Shown here piece by piece: positions 16,797 to 24,422 of a stretch of DNA of 64,000 nucleotides; position 1 is the first letter of the stretch; the number at the start of each line of letters is the position of its first letter. This DNA is from Xanthobacter flavus (lineage in GTDB: Bacteria > Pseudomonadota > Alphaproteobacteria > Rhizobiales > Xanthobacteraceae): contig NZ_JAGGML010000001.1 of the NCBI RefSeq assembly GCF_017875275.1, forward strand, positions 434,001 through 498,000, in the 5' to 3' direction. The notes beneath the pieces were generated by a model, which had not been told where the DNA came from, did no database searches, and was given only the letters and a program-made list of their open reading frames with translations. The position numbers and the translations under genes were made by a program.

Positions 16797-18092
16797 ATGA
16801 GCGAACTGAAAGTGGGCCTCGCCGGCCTCGGCACCGTCGGGGCCGCGGTCTTCCGCATGCTCGAGCGCCGCGCCGGCGAGCTGGAGGCGCGCACCGGCCG
16901 CGCCGTGAAGGTGACCGCGGTGGCAGCCCGCGACCGCAGCCGCGACCGCGGCCTCGATCTATCAAGCGTGACCTGGTTCGAGGATCCGGCGGCGCTCGCC
17001 CGCGAGGGCGACATCGACGTGTTCGTGGAGCTGATGGGCGGCGACGGCGACCCCGCCAAGGCGGCGGTGGCCGCCGCGCTCGACCGTGGCATTCCCGTCG
17101 TCACCGCCAACAAGGCGCTGCTCGCCAAGTGCGGCGTGGACCTCGCCCGCCGGGCCGAGGCCTCGGGCGCGGGCCTGCACTTCGAGGCGGCGGTGGCGGG
17201 CGGCATCCCCATCGTGAAGACGCTGCGCGAGGCGCTGGCCGGCAACGCCATCGAGCGCGTTTCGGGCATCCTCAACGGCACCTGCAACTACATCCTCACC
17301 CGCATGGCGGACGAGAAGCTCTCCTTCCACGTCTGCCTCACCGAGGCGCAGCGGCTCGGCTATGCGGAGGCGGACCCGACCTTCGACATCGACGGCTTCG
17401 ACACCGCCCACAAGCTCGCCATCCTCACCTCGCTGGCCTTCGGCACGCAGGTGGATGCGGAGGCGATCTATGTGGAGGGCATCCGCCAGCTGACCCTCGC
17501 CGATCTCGAGGCGGCGGACGATCTCGGCTACCGGGTGAAGCTGCTCGGCGTGGCGGTGAAGACCGACACCGGCATCGAGCAGCGGGTGCATCCCACCATG
17601 GTGCCCAAGCACTGGCCCATCGCGCAGGTGTCCGGCGTCACCAATGCGGTGGCGGTGGACGGCGACGCCGTGACGCTGACGCTGGTCGGCCCCGGCGCGG
17701 GCGGCGACGCGACCGCCTCGGCAGTGGTGGGCGACATCTTCGATGTGGCGCGCGGCGCCAAGGGCTATGCCTTCGGCCTGCCGGTGGAGCGCCTCGCCAA
17801 GGCCGAGCGCGCCGCCATGCAGCGCCACGAGGGCGGCTATTACATCCGCCTCGCCGTGACGAACAAGCCGGGCACCGCCGCCACCATCACCCGTCGCATG
17901 GCGGACGAGCAGATCTCGCTCGAATCCATCGTCCAGCGGCAGCCGGGCGGCGCGGCGCCGTCCGAGACGGCCCATGTGATCCTCATCACCTATGCCACCA
18001 CCGAGGCCGCCGTGCGCCGCGCCATCGCCGCCATCGAGGCGGATGGCGTCGTCGCCTCCCTGCCTCAGGTCATCCGGATCGAGAAGGACTGA
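16797..18092 (+). CDS. hom: Homoserine dehydrogenase
   Basis: NAD(P)-dependent reduction of aspartate semialdehyde to homoserine, the branch-point step to threonine and methionine, 431 aa. It has an N-terminal Rossmann motif GLAGLGTVGAAV, the dimer/substrate region VSGILNGTCNYILTRM, and catalytic-domain residues in GYAEADPTFDIDGFDTAHK. A C-terminal ACT domain (YYIRLAVTNKPGTAATIT) implies feedback regulation, typically by threonine. The ATG is preceded by GGACGGACAG. It lies between the aminotransferase and glpX on the plus strand, and only 35 bp separate it from glpX. Confidence 0.97.
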   Translation: MSELKVGLAGLGTVGAAVFRMLERRAGELEARTGRAVKVTAVAARDRSRDRGLDLSSVTWFEDPAALAREGDIDVFVELMGGDGDPAKAAVAAALDRGIPVVTANKALLAKCGVDLARRAEASGAGLHFEAAVAGGIPIVKTLREALAGNAIERVSGILNGTCNYILTRMADEKLSFHVCLTEAQRLGYAEADPTFDIDGFDTAHKLAILTSLAFGTQVDAEAIYVEGIRQLTLADLEAADDLGYRVKLLGVAVKTDTGIEQRVHPTMVPKHWPIAQVSGVTNAVAVDGDAVTLTLVGPGAGGDATASAVVGDIFDVARGAKGYAFGLPVERLAKAERAAMQRHEGGYYIRLAVTNKPGTAATITRRMADEQISLESIVQRQPGGAAPSETAHVILITYATTEAAVRRAIAAIEADGVVASLPQVIRIEKD

Positions 18093-18127
18093 TCCGGCGC
18101 GGCGACAAAACCAGAAGGACCGACGTC

Positions 18128-19147
18128 ATGAGCGGTGCCCGGACCCAGAGGACGCCTGAGAAGTCTGCCCCGCGAGCCCAGCAGGTGCTCGATCGCCGCC
18201 TCGCCCTGGACATGGCGCAGGCCACGGAGCGCACCGCCGTCGCCGCCGCCCGGCTGCGCGGCCGGGGCGACGAGCAGGCCGCGGACATCGCCGCCATGGC
18301 CGCCTGCCATCGCGAGGTGAACGAGATTCCGGTCTCGGGCATGCTGGTGATCGGCGAGGGGCTGCAGGGCGAGTGCGACCAGCTGTTCGTCGGCGAAACG
18401 CTCGGGCGCGGCGGGGCCGAGGTGGACCTCGCCGTGGACGCGCTGGAGGGCACCACGCTCTGCGCCAAGAACATGGAGGGCTCGCTCTGCGTCCTCGTGC
18501 TGGCCGAGCGCCACTCCCTGCTCCAGATGCCGCCCTGCTACATGGAGAAGATCGCCATCGGGCCGGGCTATCCGGAGGGCATCGTCTCCCTCTCCCAGAG
18601 CCCGCAGGACAACATCCGCGCGCTGGCCGAGGCCAAGGGCGTGCCGCCCTCCGACGTCACCGCGCTCATCCTCGACCGGCCCCGCCATGCCGGCCTGATC
18701 GACGCCGTGCGCAAGACCGGCGCGGCCATCAAGCTCATCACCGACGGCGACGTGGCGGGCGTGGTGCACACCACCAACCCGCATGAGAGCGGCATCGACA
18801 TCTATCTCGGCCTCGGCGGCGCCGCCGAGGGCGTGCTCGCCGCCGCCGCTCTGCGCTGCATCGGCGGGCAGATGGAAGGCCGCCTCGTGCTCGACACGGA
18901 GAAGAAGCGCACCCAGGCCAAGGCGCTGGGCATCACCGACTTCTCCAAGGTCTACAGGCTCGACGAGATGGTGCGCGGCGACTGCCTGTTCGCCGCCACC
19001 GGGGTCACCGACGGCGCGCTGCTGAAGGGCGTGCGCTTCGGCCGTGACGTGATCCTGACCGACACCATCGTGATGCGCGCCGCCACCGGCACGGTGCGCC
19101 GCATCGCCACCGAGCACCGCGACTTCTCCAAGTTCCGTCTGGCTTGA
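18128..19147 (+). CDS. glpX: Class II fructose-1,6-bisphosphatase (GlpX type)
   Basis: Hydrolyses fructose-1,6-bisphosphate for gluconeogenesis and, in autotrophs, the Calvin cycle (where a bifunctional FBPase/SBPase is possible). The protein has 339 aa, standard for GlpX. Metal and substrate motifs are present: SGMLVIGEGLQ (GEG), EVDLAVDALEGTTL, ILDRPRHAGLI, and a C-terminal ATGVTDGALLKGV. ATG 18128 gives the expected N-terminus; the frame is open far upstream inside hom, which is only a GC effect. It follows hom by 35 bp and probably shares its transcript. A palindromic element lies downstream. Confidence 0.96.
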   Translation: MSGARTQRTPEKSAPRAQQVLDRRLALDMAQATERTAVAAARLRGRGDEQAADIAAMAACHREVNEIPVSGMLVIGEGLQGECDQLFVGETLGRGGAEVDLAVDALEGTTLCAKNMEGSLCVLVLAERHSLLQMPPCYMEKIAIGPGYPEGIVSLSQSPQDNIRALAEAKGVPPSDVTALILDRPRHAGLIDAVRKTGAAIKLITDGDVAGVVHTTNPHESGIDIYLGLGGAAEGVLAAAALRCIGGQMEGRLVLDTEKKRTQAKALGITDFSKVYRLDEMVRGDCLFAATGVTDGALLKGVRFGRDVILTDTIVMRAATGTVRRIATEHRDFSKFRLA

Positions 19148-19472
19148 GCGCACCCGTCTCCCCTTGCGGAAGAGAGGCCGGTGCTGGTTATCGGTGTCAT
19201 CGCCCGACTCGTCCGGGCGATCCACCTCTCCGCAGGCTGGATGTACGAAGACCAGTCCCGGTCCAGCCGTGGATTGCCCGGACGAGCCGGGCAATGACGG
19301 TCACATTTCTCCCCTCTCCCCGTGCAGCAGAGGGATCGCACGCAAGCTCTTCCCACGAAAAGCGGAACGGCCATGCGCCCGTCTGTCTTTTCCCTGACGT
19401 GGGATTGGGTGTAAGCACCTTGGCCCCGTTCGCCGGCTCCGGCCGGGCGGCGGAGACCCTCGGGAGAGCAAG
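19148..19472. other. Intergenic region glpX-argC
   Basis: This gap of about 325 bp holds the 103-bp palindromic element at 19196-19298 and, on its flanks, short CTCCCC-rich stretches resembling those next to the element copy at 8945. No gene is supported. No clear argC promoter was fixed; the argC ribosome-binding site GGGAGAGCAAG lies just before its start. Confidence 0.4.
19196..19298. repeat. 103-bp palindromic interspersed element, copy 2
   Basis: Arms 19196-19225 and 19269-19298 are inverted repeats (30 bp each, with 3 mismatches) around a 43-bp spacer. Total length and spacer length are exactly those of the copy at 8945-9047, and the spacer begins with a similar CTCTCCGC stretch. It lies between glpX and argC. 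Confidence 0.85.
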
Positions 19473-20525
19473 ATGTCTGACGCTAAGGCAAGGATCGCGG
19501 TATTGGGCGCCTCGGGCTACACCGGCTCCGAGCTTGTGCGCCTGCTGCTGCGCCATCCGCGCGCCGAGATCGTCGCGCTCACCGCGGATCGGAAGGCCGG
19601 CCAGTCCATGGCCGAGGTGTTCCCCCAGTTCGCGCCCTTCCCGCTGCCGAAGCTCGTGACCATCGACGAGGTGGATTTCACCGCCGTGGACGTGGTGTTC
19701 TGCGCCCTGCCGCATGCCACGACGCAGCTCGTCATAAAGAAAGTCTTCGACGCGGCGCCGAACGTGAAGGTGGTGGACCTTTCCGCCGACTTCCGCCTCT
19801 CCGATCCCGGCGCCTATGAGGAATGGTACGGCCATCCCCATCAGGTGCTGGAGCTCCAGAAGGAGGCGGTCTACGGCATCGCCGAGATCTATCGCGACGA
19901 AATCAGGAAGGCGCGGCTCGTCGCCAATCCGGGCTGTCATTCCTCCACCGCCATCCTGCCCATCGTGCCGCTGCTGGAGGCCGGGGCGCTGGAGCCGGAG
20001 AGCATCGTCATCGATTCCAAGACCGGCATGTCCGGTGCCGGGCGCGCGGCCAAGGAGGCGATGCTGTTCTCCGAGGTGTCGGAGGGCATCCACGCCTATG
20101 CCGTCTCGGGCCACCGGCACATGGGCGAACTGGACCAGGAATTCTCCAAGGCCGCCGGCCGGCCGGTGAAGCCCATGTTCGTGCCGGTGCTCGCGCCCAT
20201 GAACCGGGGCATCTACGCCACCATCTATGTGCGCACCACCGGCGCCACCGCCGAGGACCTGCACCGCATCCTGACCGACTTCTACAAGGGCGCGCCGTTC
20301 GTCCATGTCCTGCCCTTCGGCCAGGTGCCCCAGTCGCGCCACGTGCGCGGCTCCAACATGGTGTTCCTCGGCGTGGTGGCGGACCGCCTGCCCGGCCGGG
20401 CCGTCATCGTCTCCACGCTGGACAACCTCGTGAAGGGCGCGTCCGGCTCAGCGGTGCAGAACATGAATCTCGTCATGGGCTTCCCAGAGACCGAGGGCCT
20501 GGAGCAGATCGCGCTGATGCCCTGA
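19473..20525 (+). CDS. argC: N-acetyl-gamma-glutamyl-phosphate reductase
   Basis: Third step of arginine biosynthesis: NADPH-dependent reduction of N-acetylglutamyl phosphate. It has 350 aa, the long type 1 ArgC. The nucleotide-binding start is IAVLGASGYTGSELVRLLLR, the catalytic cysteine is Cys155 in NPGCHSSTAILP, and the catalytic His lies in SGHRHMGELDQEF. ATG 19473 has GGGAGAGCAAG just upstream. No other arg gene is adjacent. The gene is flanked on both sides by copies of the palindromic element. Confidence 0.97.
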   Translation: MSDAKARIAVLGASGYTGSELVRLLLRHPRAEIVALTADRKAGQSMAEVFPQFAPFPLPKLVTIDEVDFTAVDVVFCALPHATTQLVIKKVFDAAPNVKVVDLSADFRLSDPGAYEEWYGHPHQVLELQKEAVYGIAEIYRDEIRKARLVANPGCHSSTAILPIVPLLEAGALEPESIVIDSKTGMSGAGRAAKEAMLFSEVSEGIHAYAVSGHRHMGELDQEFSKAAGRPVKPMFVPVLAPMNRGIYATIYVRTTGATAEDLHRILTDFYKGAPFVHVLPFGQVPQSRHVRGSNMVFLGVVADRLPGRAVIVSTLDNLVKGASGSAVQNMNLVMGFPETEGLEQIALMP

Positions 20526-20832
20526 GGCGGGGGCTGCTCGCCGAGGCGTCCCGCCGAACCGTCACCGCTTTGCACGACTGTCATCCCCCGCCTCGTGCGG
20601 GGGATCCGCCGGGCGGCTTGTCCGCTCAGCGTCACCCGTCACCCCTGCGGCGGCAAGGTGGATCGCCCGCACACGGCGGGCGATGACGGCGGGCGGCGTG
20701 GGCTGGCTGCCTCCACCCCTCGGAAACTATTGCGCCGCAACACTTCTTATGATTTCCGAAGCTGGTGCTCGGCCGTAGGGCGCATTACTGTCCCGCCTGA
20801 GGGACCGCCCTACCGTCGCCGGATGCACCGCC
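20526..20832. other. Intergenic region argC-GntP permease
   Basis: This 307-bp gap contains the palindromic element copy at 20580-20687. After it comes a less GC-rich stretch (about 20725-20765, with AAACTATT and TCTTATGAT) that could hold the permease promoter. No gene is supported. Confidence 0.4.
20580..20687. repeat. 108-bp palindromic interspersed element, copy 3
   Basis: The arms at 20580-20609 and 20658-20687 share the terminal GTCATC/GATGAC and inner GATCC/GGATC boxes of the 8945 and 19196 copies, but the hairpin cores differ (CCCCGCCTCGTGCGGGG and CGCCCGCACACGGCGGGCG). Each arm still folds on itself, so base pairing is kept although sequence has drifted. Confidence 0.75.
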
Positions 20833-22224
20833 ATGAGCTTCGTCGTCTGCCTCGCCGCGCTCTTCTTCCTGATGCTCGTGGCCTATCGCGGCTTCAGCGT
20901 GATCCTGTTCGCGCCCGTCGCCGCCATCGGCGCGGTGCTGATCACCGATCCGGCGGCGGTGCCGGTGATCTTTTCCGGCCTGTTCATGGAAAAGATGGTG
21001 GGCTTCATCAAGCTCTACTTCCCGGTGTTCCTGCTGGGCGCCATCTTCGGCAAGCTCATCGAGCTGGCCGGCTTCTCGCGCTCCATCGTCTCGGCGGTGG
21101 TGAACCTGCTGGGGCCGACGCGGGCCATCGTCTCCATTGTGCTGGTGGGGGCGGTGCTCACCTATGGCGGCGTCTCGCTGTTCGTGGTGGTGTTCGCGCT
21201 CTATCCCTTCGGCGCCGAGATGTTCCGGCAGGTGGGCATTCCCAAGCGCCTGCTGCCGGCGGTGATCGCGCTCGGCGCCTTCTCCTTCACGGCGGATACG
21301 CTGCCCGGCACGCCGCAGCTGCAGAACATCATCCCCACCGCCTTCTTCGGCACCACGGCCTATGCGGCGCCCATCCTCGGCATCGTCGGCTCCATCTTCA
21401 TCTTCGTGACGGGCATCGCCTATCTGGAATTCCGCCGGATGCAGGCCCACCGCGCGGGCGAAGGCTACGGCACCGGCCACCTCAACGAGAGCCTGCCGGA
21501 CGACAGCGTCCCGCCCGTCCCGCCGCTGCTCGCTGTGCTGCCGCTGGTTGTGGTCGGCGTCGCCAACCTGTTCTTCGCCTGGCACATCCCCGGCTGGTTC
21601 GGGCCGCAGGCGAGCGCGACGCTGGTGGAAGGCGGGCCGGCTGTGAGCCTCGACACCCACGTCTGGGCCGGCATCTGGGCGGTGGAGGCGGCCCTGCTGC
21701 TGGGCATCCTCACGGTGGTGGCGTTCGGCTACAGGGCCATTGCCGGGCATTTCGCCGGCGGCTCGAAGGAGGCGGTGGGCGGCGCGCTCCTTGCCGGCCT
21801 CAATACGGCGACGGAATACGGCTTCGGCGCGGTGATCGCGGCGCTGCCGGGCTTTCTCGTCATCAAGGCGGCCCTCACCTCCATCCCCAATCCCCTCATC
21901 AACGAGGCGATCACGGTGACGACGCTGGCCGGCATCACCGGCTCGGCCTCGGGCGGCCTCTCCATCGCCCTTGGGGCCATGGCGCAGCAATTCATCGCCG
22001 AGGCACAGACCTACGGCATCCCGCTGGAGGTGATGCACCGCGTCGCTTCCATGGCAGCCGGCGGCATGGACACGTTGCCGCACAACGGCGCGGTTATCAC
22101 GCTGCTCACCGTTACCGGGCTAACGCATCGTCAGTCCTATGGCGACATCTTCGCCGTTACCATCATAAAGACCACCGCGGCCTTCTTCGTGATCGGCTTC
22201 TATTATTTGACCGGCCTCTATTGA
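20833..22224 (+). CDS. GntP-family permease
   Basis: Inner-membrane proton-coupled carboxylate/sugar-acid permease of 463 aa with about 12 hydrophobic segments. Family landmarks are the first helix (CLAALFFLMLVAYRGF), the ELAGFSRSIVSAVV region, the Gly-rich VLVGAVLTYGGVSLFVVV, and LPHNGAVITLLTVTGLTHR near the end. GntP members carry gluconate, glycerate, beta-hydroxybutyrate or similar acids, and the substrate here cannot be read. The loop after helix 7 (about residues 200-225) is polar and Pro-rich. It lies 60 bp upstream of the ParA-like gene on the same strand; a functional link is not evident. Confidence 0.92.
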   Translation: MSFVVCLAALFFLMLVAYRGFSVILFAPVAAIGAVLITDPAAVPVIFSGLFMEKMVGFIKLYFPVFLLGAIFGKLIELAGFSRSIVSAVVNLLGPTRAIVSIVLVGAVLTYGGVSLFVVVFALYPFGAEMFRQVGIPKRLLPAVIALGAFSFTADTLPGTPQLQNIIPTAFFGTTAYAAPILGIVGSIFIFVTGIAYLEFRRMQAHRAGEGYGTGHLNESLPDDSVPPVPPLLAVLPLVVVGVANLFFAWHIPGWFGPQASATLVEGGPAVSLDTHVWAGIWAVEAALLLGILTVVAFGYRAIAGHFAGGSKEAVGGALLAGLNTATEYGFGAVIAALPGFLVIKAALTSIPNPLINEAITVTTLAGITGSASGGLSIALGAMAQQFIAEAQTYGIPLEVMHRVASMAAGGMDTLPHNGAVITLLTVTGLTHRQSYGDIFAVTIIKTTAAFFVIGFYYLTGLY

Positions 22225-22284
22225 GCAGGTGCAGCATCGCCTTTAGGTTGCGGCGCAACATGGGCTGCGAGGGGTGGTGCGGAC

Positions 22285-23208
22285 ATGGCCGATGCCGGGG
22301 AGGCCGCTGCCGGGGGGCAGGTGATCGCCGTCGCCAACATGAAGGGCGGGGTGGGCAAGACCACCACAGTGGTCATGCTGGCGGAAGGCTTTGCGGAGCA
22401 GGGCGCGCGGGTGGTCGTGGTCGATCTCGACGCGCAGGCCAACGCCTCCTACTGCTTCGCCCATGACGACGAGCTGAAGGCGATCCTCGAGCGCCGCCAG
22501 TCGGTGACATCCTTCCTTGCCGACCGGCTGCTCTATGGCGACCGGACCTCCATCGCCCAGTACATCACACCGAGCATCTGCCATGTGATGAAGGCGGGCG
22601 AGGAACTGGCCATCGACATGGTGGTGGCGAGCCCCCGCCTGCGCCTGCTGGAGCGCGAGATCGTGCTGCGGCTGGCGGAGAAGAATTACGGGCTGCGCTC
22701 GCTGGAAGGCCAGTCGCTGAAGGTGCTGGACGAAGCGCTCAAATGCCTGCGCGCGCATTACGACGTGGTGCTGTTCGATTGCGCCCCCGGCATCTCCGCC
22801 TTCACCGAGGTGGCCATCCGCCTCGCCGACATGGTGATCGTGCCCACCATTCCGGATTATCTCTCCACGCTGGGCTTCGACGCCTTCCGCGCCTCGGTGT
22901 GGGAGAATGCCCACGTCACGCGATCCACCCTGCCCCAGCCCAGGCGCCGCCCGCTGGTGCTGGCGAGCCGGGTGCACGCGCAGAAGGTCCAGCATCGCGA
23001 CACGCTCATCAGCCTGCGGGAGGAGGCGGCCGAGGACGGCGCGGTCTATGAGATCTTCGACACCGAGGTCCGCAACCTCGCCGCCATCGAGCGGGCCATG
23101 GACCCCGAGAACTTTCCCTACGCACCCTCCTTCGAGCAGAAATGGTACAACGCCGTGGACGCGGTGCGCGACCTCGTGAACGAGACGCGGAGGCGGCTCA
23201 ATGGCTGA
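22285..23208 (+). CDS. ParA/MinD-family ATPase (orphan, no ParB)
   Basis: A 307-aa ParA-type ATPase. The deviant Walker A is NMKGGVGKTTTV with signature Lys20 and Lys25; Walker A' is VVVVDLDAQAN (Asp47); a further ATPase strand is VVLFDCAPGIS. There is no N-terminal helix-turn-helix as in large plasmid ParA. These proteins dimerise on ATP and bind DNA or membrane to position cargo. No ParB, parS-like repeat array or origin is seen. Instead the 3' end overlaps by 8 bp a small gene with a basic tail, so the two are translationally coupled and probably work together. Cargo is unknown; candidates are a protein complex, a PHA granule or a chemoreceptor array. Confidence 0.9.
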   Translation: MADAGEAAAGGQVIAVANMKGGVGKTTTVVMLAEGFAEQGARVVVVDLDAQANASYCFAHDDELKAILERRQSVTSFLADRLLYGDRTSIAQYITPSICHVMKAGEELAIDMVVASPRLRLLEREIVLRLAEKNYGLRSLEGQSLKVLDEALKCLRAHYDVVLFDCAPGISAFTEVAIRLADMVIVPTIPDYLSTLGFDAFRASVWENAHVTRSTLPQPRRRPLVLASRVHAQKVQHRDTLISLREEAAEDGAVYEIFDTEVRNLAAIERAMDPENFPYAPSFEQKWYNAVDAVRDLVNETRRRLNG

Positions 23209-23707
23209 GACTTCGGAATTCTTCGCCCTCCTCGCGGCCATCGGCGGCCGGGCCGCCCTCTTCGCGGCGGGCGGCAATCTCGCGCGCAAGGCGGTGAACG
23301 AGATCGTCCGCGCCCAGCTCGTGGCCGACGGGACCGACCTCGAAGCGCTGCGCGCCATCCGAGCCGTGCTCGGCCCCGCCGCCTTCGCCGAGGCGCTGGA
23401 CGGGGTGCCGGCGCCCAAGACCAAGGCGCTGCTGGCCCGCATCGATCCCCACGCCCCTGCCCTCGCCCAGCCCGGCGACCGGGTGAAGGCGCTCCTCGCC
23501 CTTGCCGATGCCAGCCGCGATCCGTCCGCGCCCGTTGCCAAGCCGGCGAAGAAGGCGTCGTCCCGCAAGGCGCCCGCGGCCGCTCCTGCTGCGCCCGCCA
23601 CGGCCCCGGCTGCCCCTGCGGCCGAGGTTGCCCCCGACGGCAAGCCCGCGCCGCGCAAGCGCAAGATCACCGGGCGCACGGCGCTCCGGGTGTCCGAGGA
23701 GCGGTGA
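23201..23707 (+). CDS. Hypothetical partner protein of the ParA-like ATPase
   Basis: A 168-aa protein I do not recognise. Residues 1-105 look like a compact helical domain (MAETSEFFALLAAIGGRAAL, DLEALRAIRAVLGPAAFAEA). Residues about 110-150 are an Ala/Pro/Lys-rich disordered linker, and the C-terminus is strongly basic (PRKRKITGRTALRVSEER). ATG 23201 overlaps the ATPase stop by 8 bp and has GGAGG 8 bases upstream inside the ATPase gene. By analogy with ParA partners (ParB N-termini, McdB, PpfA-type proteins), a short basic terminal segment could stimulate the ATPase. That is inference; no ParB DNA-binding domain is present. Confidence 0.78.
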   Translation: MAETSEFFALLAAIGGRAALFAAGGNLARKAVNEIVRAQLVADGTDLEALRAIRAVLGPAAFAEALDGVPAPKTKALLARIDPHAPALAQPGDRVKALLALADASRDPSAPVAKPAKKASSRKAPAAAPAAPATAPAAPAAEVAPDGKPAPRKRKITGRTALRVSEER

Positions 23708-23722
23708 TTCCGCCGCGCGCGA

Positions 23723-24412
23723 TCACGCCTTGTCCTTCTCCGGCGCGGGGTCCGGCCCCAGCGTGAAGATTTCCGCCACCGCCACCAAGGTGGGCACGAA
23801 CAGGCACCACATGCCCACCGCGCGATAGAGCAGCGCGGCCGAGAGGCAGCCGAAGAGGAAGGCGGCGAGGTACGCACTCATCCGCCCGAGGCGGGCGCGG
23901 TTCGCGGCAATGTTGGTGCCCTCCAGCGGCCGCCAGAGATTGGCGATGTCCACCAGCACCTGCGTGAACGTGCCCGTCATCACGGTGGAAGGCGGTGAAT
24001 CGGTGAGGTGGGTGCGGTGGAGCGCGTTCTGCAGCGCCATGGCCGCCACCAGGGTCATGCCCATCATCACGGCGGCGGGGGAATTGTGGTCGTAGAAGGG
24101 GCCGGACTGCACGGCAACCAGCGCCGCATGCGCCAGCAGCACGAGCTTCGCCGCCATCAGCACGCGGAAATCGTCCCGCCCGCGCCGGGCGAGGGCGAGA
24201 CTCAATTCCCGCGCGCACAGCACCACGAAGGCGAACACCGGCAGCGCCAGGACCTTCGCCAGCGATGGCGCATCCCCATGGGCCAGCGAGGCGGCGATGG
24301 TGACGAAATTGCCGGTCACATGGGCCGCGAACAGCCCGCCGAGCGCGACGAAGCCCGCCGCATCCACGAAGCCGGCGTTGAAGCAGAGGAGGACGGCGAG
24401 CAGCACTTTCAC
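23723..24412 (-). CDS. DUF1275 (YoaK-like) membrane protein
   Basis: An integral membrane protein of 229 aa with about six hydrophobic segments. The start VKVLLAVLLCFNAGFVDAAG and HVTGNFVTIAASLAHG are the DUF1275 signature, with NALHRTHLTDSPPSTVMTGT in the centre. Biochemical function of this family is not established. GTG 24412 was chosen because the hydrophobic N-terminus begins there and GAGGG lies about 6 bases upstream; the frame is open to 24508 through the recJ end. It follows recJ by 10 bp on the same strand, so the two are probably co-transcribed. It is convergent with the ParA pair. Confidence 0.88.
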   Translation of the reverse strand: MKVLLAVLLCFNAGFVDAAGFVALGGLFAAHVTGNFVTIAASLAHGDAPSLAKVLALPVFAFVVLCARELSLALARRGRDDFRVLMAAKLVLLAHAALVAVQSGPFYDHNSPAAVMMGMTLVAAMALQNALHRTHLTDSPPSTVMTGTFTQVLVDIANLWRPLEGTNIAANRARLGRMSAYLAAFLFGCLSAALLYRAVGMWCLFVPTLVAVAEIFTLGPDPAPEKDKA

Positions 24413-24422
24413 GGCAGAGCCC

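Noticed and set aside
22285-23707. Chromosome or plasmid partition locus (parAB with parS)
   Set aside because: The partner has no ParB domain, and no clustered inverted repeats resembling parS are seen nearby.
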